DNA of 7,889 nt from contig CAJUKL010000071.1 of assembly GCA_910587195.1 (NCBI GenBank), forward strand, positions 1 to 7,889. Reading direction: 5' to 3'. Under the pieces are notes generated by a model. It saw only the letters and a list, made by a program, of their open reading frames with translations, did no database searches and was not told where the DNA came from. The DNA comes from an uncultured Clostridia bacterium. Lineage in GTDB: Bacteria; Bacillota; Clostridia; Lachnospirales; Anaerotignaceae. The position numbers and the translations under genes are program-made. Below are positions 4,307-7,889 of this stretch, one piece after another (position 1 is the stretch's first letter; every line of letters begins with the position of its first letter).

Positions 4307-4354
4307 ACTGGAGAGGTGTACAAGCAACTGAGGACTGGTTGCTTAAAATCCAGT
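4307..4354 (+). promoter_or_regulatory. Structured leader with nested and alternative hairpins
   Basis: AAGCAAC (4322-4328) and GTTGCTT (4338-4344) form a perfect 7-bp stem. It is nested inside ACTGGA (4307-4312) paired with TCCAGT (4349-4354). A second ACTGG at 4334-4338 could instead pair with CCAGT (4350-4354), which would break both stems. The element lies upstream of the ribosome site (4372-4378) of the membrane protein gene at 4389. Confidence 0.45.
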
Positions 4355-4388
4355 GAAACACAGAAAAATAAAAGGGAGCAACAGAAAA

Positions 4389-4568
4389 ATGATACTACTA
4401 TTAAAAGGAATTGTTATTGTTATGACTCTTATTATTTTCCTAGCATTTTTATACATACTGTTAACCTTAAGCATGGGATTGCTACTATTTTGTTTTTATT
4501 TTGTAAAAGAATGCCTGAAAAAGTTTATAAAATACTGTAAGCCAAAAAACAGAAAGAAGGGATTTTGA
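4389..4568 (+). CDS. Small membrane protein, 59 residues
   Basis: The protein starts MILLLKGIVIVMTLIIFLAF and remains hydrophobic to about residue 42, enough for one long or two short membrane segments. It ends in a very basic tail (KKFIKYCKPKNRKKGF), predicted to stay in the cytoplasm. The start is set by AAGGGAG 10 nt upstream. A longer in-frame start at 4353 and an overlapping frame from TTG 4301 to 4540 are considered less likely. Its stop overlaps the next start (TGATG), so the two are coupled. Holin-like character is possible from size, but its position in the early region argues against a lysis role. Confidence 0.55.
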   Translation: MILLLKGIVIVMTLIIFLAFLYILLTLSMGLLLFCFYFVKECLKKFIKYCKPKNRKKGF

Positions 4569-4792
4569 TGGAAGTAAGTTTTTGTAGTTTAGAAGATGGC
4601 TATGACAAGCTAATGTACATGGTTCGAAAGCGCAAGCAGCTAGAAGGCACTTCTTTCTATGATGAATGGGTGCAAGATTGCCAGAAATTTGCGGACAAGT
4701 TAACAGCAGCTGGTGCCGACCCAGCGCATATTACTGTCATGCTGGAGTGGAAAACAGACAAAGGTAGCTATTGCGGAATCCTTGTCAAGTAG
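4568..4792 (+). CDS. Hypothetical protein, 74 residues
   Basis: The protein reads MEVSFCSLEDGYDKLMYMVR, then a helical KFADKLTAAGADPAHITVMLEWKTDKGSY, ending CGILVK. It is soluble, with three cysteines that do not form a metal motif. AGAAGGGA precedes the ATG by about 6 nt. The start shares one base with the preceding stop, indicating translational coupling with the membrane protein. Base composition is somewhat richer in G and C than its neighbours, which may reflect a separate origin. No family recognised. Confidence 0.6.
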   Translation: MEVSFCSLEDGYDKLMYMVRKRKQLEGTSFYDEWVQDCQKFADKLTAAGADPAHITVMLEWKTDKGSYCGILVK

Positions 4793-4846
4793 GGCTTTTA
4801 CATAACAAAAATGGGAAAAAATATAACAAAAAAGTAGGTGTATTAA

Positions 4847-4990
4847 ATGAAATATTTTGTTACATTTGCAGTTATTACGGCTGTAACATGTGTCATAGCT
4901 GACATAGCATTTCGGTATGAAATAAAAAAGTACAAAGAGGAATTAAAAAGGGGAATAGCAAATGAACAAGGGGTTAAAAAAAGATGTTGA
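4847..4990 (+). CDS. Small single-pass membrane protein, 47 residues
   Basis: The sequence MKYFVTFAVITAVTCVIADI forms one membrane segment, followed by a charged cytoplasmic helix (FRYEIKKYKEELKRG). The ribosome site is modest (TAGGTG). The final 29 bp overlap the next gene in another frame, which suggests coupled translation. Function is unknown. Its size and shape match the many uncharacterised small membrane proteins of phage early operons. Confidence 0.45.
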   Translation: MKYFVTFAVITAVTCVIADIAFRYEIKKYKEELKRGIANEQGVKKRC

Positions 4991-5324
4991 AACCTTAAAC
5001 GATTCTTTTTCACAATATCAAGTAATGAGAAAAGCAATAGAAAAAAGTGGTACCCTTGTCGCTAAACTGTCAAAATATTACAATCTCATACTTGGTGATG
5101 AAGAATGTAACGAAGAATATTACAGAGACGATTATAGTAACGGCTTTGATGTAGATATTTTTGAAACTAAAGTGATAGACGAGATGGCAGAATTACTGAT
5201 TGCACTGCATGTTTTAATGCTTTCAATGGATAGCAAAAAAAGGGTACAGAATGATATGAAGTTAATTGCAAGAAAGCACGTAGAAGCGGTTTTACGTGAA
5301 AAGGACAGAAGGAAAGGGGTATAA
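4962..5324 (+). CDS. Hypothetical protein, 120 residues, possibly MazG-like
   Basis: The protein is helical and charged throughout. Residues about 70-90 (VIDEMAELLIALHVLM) resemble the helix of MazG-type nucleotide pyrophosphohydrolases that carries metal-binding acidic residues (E..E pattern). However, the other acidic pairs of that fold are not clear, so the match is weak. A stretch of acidic and aromatic residues (GDEECNEEYYRDDYSNGFDV) precedes it. AAAAAGGGG lies 8 nt before the ATG. It starts inside the small membrane protein gene and ends 4 bp before the next remnant. Confidence 0.55.
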   Translation: MNKGLKKDVETLNDSFSQYQVMRKAIEKSGTLVAKLSKYYNLILGDEECNEEYYRDDYSNGFDVDIFETKVIDEMAELLIALHVLMLSMDSKKRVQNDMKLIARKHVEAVLREKDRRKGV

Positions 5325-5328
5325 GAAG

Positions 5329-5349
5329 ATGAAATTTACAGTAACATAA
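5329..5349 (+). pseudogene. Six-codon remnant of a phage gene
   Basis: A good ribosome site (GGAAAGGGG, 5311-5319) and ATG lead into MKFTVT and then TAA. After a one-base shift the next frame reads NQQVAIKKW, reminiscent of the M(K/R)(F/Y)TVTINQ...AI starts seen in Bacillota phage early proteins. The rest of such a protein is absent. It is most simply the 5' end of a gene cut by deletion. Confidence 0.35.
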
Positions 5350-5371
5350 ATCAACAAGTAGCAATAAAGAA

Positions 5372-5467
5372 ATGGAAAATTTCTTTTATAACCAGAAAGG
5401 AATCGAAAGGATTCGGCAGATTTATGAGGAGACGAAAAATAAAACAGAAGAAAAGGCTGCCAAATGA
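5372..5467 (+). CDS. 31-residue ORF, probably the 3' remnant of a larger gene
   Basis: The frame reads MENFFYNQKGIERIRQIYEE and ends TKNKTEEKAAK, a charged helix that looks like the C-terminus of a larger protein. It has no convincing ribosome site, and its last codons overlap the stem of the minus-strand terminator at 5454-5473. Together with the six-codon start at 5329 it suggests a deletion junction. It may not be expressed. Confidence 0.3.
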   Translation: MENFFYNQKGIERIRQIYEETKNKTEEKAAK

Positions 5468-5473
5468 CAGCCT
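5440..5473 (-). terminator. Terminator of the repressor-HicAB unit
   Basis: Read on the minus strand, AGGCTGTC (5473-5466) pairs with GGCAGCCT (5461-5454) over 8 bp with one G-U pair, has an ATTT loop, and is followed by TTTCTTCTGTTTTATTTTT. It lies 12 bp after the hicB stop and faces the end of the central plus-strand genes. Confidence 0.75.
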
Positions 5474-5485
5474 CAAAAGAGAATT

Positions 5486-5695
5486 TTAAGCATAAATAAG
5501 TTTTCCTTTTGGAACAGGTATTTCCTCCCCATCTTCCTTAGCTATTTCTATCCATTCACTAATGATAACTTCCACATTTTGTATTGCTTCTAAACGTGTT
5601 TTGCCATCAGCCATACAACCAGGAAGTTCAGGGACTTCTGCAATAAAAGCATTATCTATATCGCTCCAATAAAGAATAACTTCATAGTTATACAT
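5486..5695 (-). CDS. hicB: HicB-family antitoxin
   Basis: This 69-residue protein has the HicB partial RNase H fold: YNYEVILYWSDIDNAFIAEV, the signature PELPGCMADGKT, then helix EAIQNVEVIISEWIEIAKEDG and closing strand IPVPKGKL. It ends soon after the core, so it lacks the C-terminal DNA-binding domain of longer HicB proteins. Repression of the unit may then depend on the XRE protein encoded upstream. The start ATG 5695 is chosen because AGGAG is 9 nt away; ATG 5704 abuts that site. It overlaps the end of hicA by 8 bp. HicB neutralises HicA by direct binding. Confidence 0.92.
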   Translation of the reverse strand: MYNYEVILYWSDIDNAFIAEVPELPGCMADGKTRLEAIQNVEVIISEWIEIAKEDGEEIPVPKGKLIYA

Positions 5696-5948
5696 TAATA
5701 TCATCTCCTAATTGATATTTTAAAATGATGTTACGTACCTGTTTTACTTGATAGGGTTTTGCTTTGTTGCCGATTGGCTGAAGATTTATTTTTTCAGCAA
5801 TTCCTATTCTGGTATAGATAAAGTGGTCCCCTCTAATACGTTCTCTAAAATGAAGGGTAAGAAGTAATTTTTGAAGGTCAGAGAATTTAATATTTGTGTC
5901 TTGTGTACCACTTAAAACAGAGAGTAATAGTTTTTCAATTTGACTCAT
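5688..5948 (-). CDS. hicA: HicA-family mRNA interferase toxin
   Basis: The 86-residue protein has the small double-stranded-RNA-binding-like fold of HicA. It shows a helix FSDLQKLLLTLHFRERIR, then GDHFIYTR with the conserved catalytic histidine (H42), a strand INLQPIGNKAKPYQVKQV, and a final helix RNIILKYQLGD. It is longer at the N-terminus than the shortest HicA proteins, with about 20 residues before the first conserved helix. The ATG 5948 has AGGAAGGA 8 nt upstream; the longer open frame to 6026 runs back into the XRE gene and is not used. The family cleaves mRNA. It lies between the XRE repressor gene (19 bp upstream) and hicB. Confidence 0.85.
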   Translation of the reverse strand: MSQIEKLLLSVLSGTQDTNIKFSDLQKLLLTLHFRERIRGDHFIYTRIGIAEKINLQPIGNKAKPYQVKQVRNIILKYQLGDDINV

Positions 5949-5967
5949 GGGGATATCCTTCCTGTAG

Positions 5968-6186
5968 TTATTTGTTAATTTGTGGGTTGTCGGTGCGACC
6001 AACAAGATAATCAAGAGAAACATCAAAGTAGTCAGCTAAAGCAAGTAAATTTTTATATGCTGGTTCTCTTGTTCCATATTCATATCTTTGATAACCAAGT
6101 GCTGACATATCTACAGCTTCATATACTTGCTTTTGAGTTAAATTACGTTCTTTTCTTAAAGCAAGTAATCGTTCTGAAAAAGGCAT
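5968..6186 (-). CDS. Small XRE-family repressor of switch 2
   Basis: This 72-residue protein is little more than a helix-turn-helix: FSERLLALRKERNLTQKQVY, recognition region SALGYQRYEYGTREP, then LLALADYFDVSLDYLVGRTD. GGAGGTG is 6 nt before the ATG. Its recognition segment shares YQRYEYG with the divergent Cro-like protein at 6310, so both probably read the same operators (6237-6255, 6272-6290). It heads a three-gene unit with hicA and hicB, so it may regulate both the toxin-antitoxin pair and the divergent antirepressor genes. With no C-terminal domain, control by RecA cleavage is unlikely. Confidence 0.85.
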   Translation of the reverse strand: MPFSERLLALRKERNLTQKQVYEAVDMSALGYQRYEYGTREPAYKNLLALADYFDVSLDYLVGRTDNPQINK

Positions 6187-6230
6187 AATAACACCTCCAA
6201 AAAAATATTTAAAAAATATCAAAAAAAGTA

Positions 6231-6259
6231 TTGATATAACCAAACGGTAGTGTTAATAT
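6231..6259 (+). promoter_or_regulatory. Probable promoter of the second Cro-like operon
   Basis: TTGATA (6231-6236) and TAATAT (6254-6259) are spaced by 17 bp, with operator copy 1 filling the spacer. A perfect TATAAT at 6259-6264 is an alternative -10 box, but its -35 match is then poor. Confidence 0.45.
6237..6255. promoter_or_regulatory. Switch-2 operator, copy 1
   Basis: TAACCAAACGGTAGTGTTA has TAAC/GTTA ends in dyad symmetry and matches 6272-6290 at 17 of 19 bases. Its start lies 35 bp from the start of copy 2, within the gap between the divergent regulator genes. Confidence 0.65.
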
Positions 6260-6271
6260 ATAATCACAACA

Positions 6272-6290
6272 TAACCAAATGGTAATGTTA
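6272..6290. promoter_or_regulatory. Switch-2 operator, copy 2
   Basis: TAACCAAATGGTAATGTTA is a direct repeat of 6237-6255. It lies just before the ribosome site of the Cro-like gene at 6310, downstream of its probable promoter, where bound protein would block early transcription. Confidence 0.65.
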
Positions 6291-6309
6291 AATAAAAAGG
6301 TGGTAGGTG

Positions 6310-6549
6310 ATGAAACCAACATTATTGAAACAAATAAGAACACAACAAGGTTTAAAGCAATTAGAAATTGCAAACAAAGTTAATATTTCATTAATGAGTT
6401 ACCAACGTTATGAGTATGGTGAACGTGTTCCAGACGTTTACACAGCCCAGTTGATAGCCCAAGTATTACATGAACCAGTAGAAAAGTTATTTCCTATTCC
6501 AGACAGCACTGGAATAGACAAGCCTGATGGTAGTCAGAAAAATAAATAA
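6310..6549 (+). CDS. Second Cro-like helix-turn-helix regulator
   Basis: This 79-residue protein has a helix-turn-helix over about residues 4-60: LLKQIRTQQGLKQLEIANKV, recognition region NISLMSYQRYEYGERVP, then AQLIAQVLHEPVEKLFP. A short polar tail follows. AAGGTGG precedes the ATG by 6-7 nt; an in-frame GTG at 6307 is closer and less likely. It is the first plus-strand gene after the divergent switch-2 operators, and shares the YQRYEYG motif with the opposing repressor. A Cro role is inferred from position and size; it could instead activate the antirepressor gene downstream. Confidence 0.85.
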   Translation: MKPTLLKQIRTQQGLKQLEIANKVNISLMSYQRYEYGERVPDVYTAQLIAQVLHEPVEKLFPIPDSTGIDKPDGSQKNK

Positions 6550-6603
6550 CTTACTACTATTGTACATCAAAAAAACAAAAAGTCAAATTTAGGAGTGATT
6601 ATT

Positions 6604-6804
6604 GTGGTAATTATAATTTCAAATGATAAAAAGGTTTGTTGTAACTGTCAATATTTTTCTAAATATTATGTTTACAATGAACGGCATCAAGTATTTTCAC
6701 CTTGCGATACCGGACGCTGTACAAAGGTAAAAACAAGGTTGAAATGTAGAATAGTGTACCAAAAAGCATGTGAATATTTTGAAGGGTGGAATACAAATGA
6801 ATGA
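6604..6804 (+). CDS. Cysteine-rich small protein, probable zinc binder
   Basis: The 66-residue protein has a C-C-x-x-C cluster near the N-terminus (VCCNCQYFSKYYV), then CDTGRC, a basic KVKTRLKCR segment and a last CEYFEGW. The seven cysteines, several in paired spacing, suggest a zinc ribbon or knuckle. No named family is recognised. The start is GTG 6604, set by AGGAG 8 nt upstream; an in-frame GTG at 6595 overlaps that site. The last 8 bp overlap the antirepressor gene, so the two are probably translated together. The 54 bp before it hold no other gene. Confidence 0.6.
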   Translation: MVIIISNDKKVCCNCQYFSKYYVYNERHQVFSPCDTGRCTKVKTRLKCRIVYQKACEYFEGWNTNE

Positions 6805-7570
6805 ATTAACAGTAATACAGCAACAGGAAATACTGGGGAAACCTTTTACCGTTTATGGAGATTTTGAAAATCCGTTGTTTTTAGCAAGAGAGGTTGCAGA
6901 GTGGATTGAACACAGTAATGCTAGAGTAATGTTACAGACGGTTGATGAAGAAGAAAAGTTATGCGTAAACAATCCTTACGCATTAAAGGGGCAAAAAGAA
7001 CAATGGTTCTTAACAGAAGATGGCGTTTACGAGGTGCTCATGCAAAGCAGAAAGCCGATTGCAAAGCACTTCAAAAAAGAAGTCAAAGCAGTTTTAAAAT
7101 CTATTCGCAAGCATGGCGCATACATGACACCGGAAACGCTGGAACAAGTCTTATTGAATCCAGATACCATGATAAAGTTATGTATGCAGCTAAAAGAGGA
7201 ACAAAACAAAAACGGGGAATTACAGTTAAAAAATGCAGAATTGACGGTTAATAATCAAATTATGAAGCCAAAAGCAGACTATTTTGATGAGTTAGTAGAA
7301 AGAGGGACATTGACAAATTTCAGAGAAACAGCAAAATTATTTGATGTCAGAGAAAAAGAATTTATCAATTTCTTGATTGACAAAAAATATATTTACAGGG
7401 ATAAAAAAGGAAAATTAGTGCCTTATGCAAATAAAAATAATGGTTTATTTGCCACAAAAGAAACCTACAACGAAAAGACAGATTGGAGTGGTACACAAAC
7501 GCTGATTACTCCAAAAGGCAGAGAAACATTTCGTTTGCTGTATTTAGGTACAATACAGTTGTTGAAATAA
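6797..7570 (+). CDS. Phage antirepressor with BRO-N and KilAC domains
   Basis: The 257-residue protein begins with a BRO-N domain (about residues 8-105): FTVYGDFENPLFLAREVAEW, then the typical LQTVDEEEKL turn, WFLTEDGVYEVLMQSRKP and FKKEVKAVLKSIRKHGAYM. A charged coiled-coil-like helix (about 115-155) leads to a KilA-C DNA-binding domain (about 155-250) with KPKADYFDELVE, FRETAKLFDVREKEFINFLI, KKYIYRDKKGKLVPY and the closing ITPKGRETFRLLY. Proteins of this type antagonise phage repressors by binding DNA or the repressor. The start ATG has GAAGGGTGG 7 nt upstream; the GTG at 6770 lies inside the preceding gene. It is the third gene after the switch-2 promoter, so it would be expressed when the 72-residue repressor is released. 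Confidence 0.92.
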   Translation: MNELTVIQQQEILGKPFTVYGDFENPLFLAREVAEWIEHSNARVMLQTVDEEEKLCVNNPYALKGQKEQWFLTEDGVYEVLMQSRKPIAKHFKKEVKAVLKSIRKHGAYMTPETLEQVLLNPDTMIKLCMQLKEEQNKNGELQLKNAELTVNNQIMKPKADYFDELVERGTLTNFRETAKLFDVREKEFINFLIDKKYIYRDKKGKLVPYANKNNGLFATKETYNEKTDWSGTQTLITPKGRETFRLLYLGTIQLLK

Positions 7571-7595
7571 TGACATGAAAAAAGGTGGAAAGATA

Positions 7596-7796
7596 ATGTA
7601 TGAAAAAAGAAATCAGTTGATTACACAGGCAATCCTAGACAAGTTAAACACAGGTACAGGGATTTTCACAGCGGAAGATATTTTGACTGTGGCAAATATT
7701 CATGAACAAGATTTACAAAAGTTTTTAGAGCAGCTGGAAGGAGGTGTTGCAGAACTAACACAAGAACAAAAAAATGAAAAAGAAGGGACACTATGA
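7596..7796 (+). CDS. Hypothetical protein, 66 residues
   Basis: The protein reads MYEKRNQLITQAILDKLNTG, then IFTAEDILTVANIHEQDLQKFLEQLEG and an acidic-basic tail. It is helical and soluble; the middle resembles a small helix-turn-helix, but no family is recognised. AAAGGTGG lies 7 nt before this ATG, while the ATG at 7575 precedes that site and is rejected. It begins 25 bp after the antirepressor stop and its stop overlaps the next start (ATGA), so it belongs to the same operon. Confidence 0.6.
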   Translation: MYEKRNQLITQAILDKLNTGTGIFTAEDILTVANIHEQDLQKFLEQLEGGVAELTQEQKNEKEGTL

Positions 7797-7889
7797 AACA
7801 AATGTTTCAAATACTGGCAGGGCTAGCTTTTGGGAGCAGTATACTAGTCTGGGCAGTCCAATACGCCTATGCATGCCGGGGATATCAGG
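7793..7889 (+). CDS. Small membrane protein, truncated by the window edge
   Basis: The visible 32 residues start MKQMFQILAGLAFGSSILVW and continue AVQYAYACRGYQ before the window ends. Residues about 5-24 form one membrane segment or an uncleaved signal anchor. The ATG overlaps the stop of the preceding gene by 4 bp, and AGAAGGG lies 6 nt upstream, so expression is coupled. Function is unknown. Its C-terminus is not visible. Confidence 0.5.
   Translation, partial: MKQMFQILAGLAFGSSILVWAVQYAYACRGYQ

Noticed and set aside
4312..4354. Resemblance to the 5' half of a tRNA-Ser (GGAGAGGT...AAGC...ACTGG...CCAGT)
   Set aside because: The anticodon loop would have 11 nt, no T arm (GTTCGA-like) or matching acceptor 3' end follows, and no variable arm is visible. 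The pairing is better explained as a structured leader.
4301..4540. 79-codon plus-strand frame starting at TTG with GGAGTGGG upstream
   Set aside because: It overlaps the 59-residue membrane protein gene in another frame over most of its length and has an unconvincing composition; the membrane protein has a coherent hydrophobic segment and couples to the next gene.
7027..7251. Frames on both strands within the antirepressor gene
   Set aside because: They are shadows of the BRO-N domain coding sequence, which is unambiguous.

Overview
The window looks like the lysogeny/early region of an integrated mobile element (prophage or phage-satellite-like) in a low-GC member of the Bacillota, probably a clostridial lineage. 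This rests on AT-rich DNA (about one third GC by eye), strong AGGAGG-type ribosome binding sites, occasional TTG and GTG starts, and phage-type gene families. No host core gene is visible, so a finer taxonomic call is not supported.

Left arm, minus strand (1-2659). In transcription order from right to left this holds a CI-like helix-turn-helix repressor, an array of 10-bp repeats centred on CAATTG, a replication-protein-O-like initiator gene, a RelB/DinJ-YoeB toxin-antitoxin pair, and the 5' end of a tyrosine integrase. The initiator gene carries inside its coding sequence five direct repeats at 24-bp steps, then an A/T-rich tract and a hairpin. This is the layout of the lambda origin inside gene O. 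Just upstream of the integrase, a near-consensus plus-strand promoter (200-228) and a terminator (273-306) frame a possible RNA of about 70 nt, antisense to the integrase leader.

Centre, plus strand (2727-5467). Opposite the repressor is a promoter with a perfect inverted repeat in its spacer, then a Cro-like regulator, an excisionase-like helix-turn-helix protein, and a run of very small, mostly unrecognised phage-type genes. One of these has a 7-T frameshift. The run ends in gene remnants. Two copies of a 30-bp repeat (3102 and 3638) flank the excisionase-like gene. A 17-bp sequence in its leader (3153) recurs in the promoter upstream of the integrase (208).

Right part (5440-7889). A minus-strand unit encodes a second small repressor followed by HicA and HicB. 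It ends in a terminator facing the central genes. Divergent from it are a second Cro-like regulator, a cysteine-rich small protein, a BRO-N/KilAC antirepressor, a 66-residue hypothetical protein and the start of a small membrane protein. Two 19-bp direct repeats lie between the divergent regulators.

The window therefore holds two complete repressor/Cro-type switches, two type II toxin-antitoxin systems and a self-contained initiator with a candidate origin on the lysogenic strand. The most noteworthy signals are the origin-like repeats within the initiator gene, the helically phased CAATTG array, and the possible antisense RNA at the integrase.
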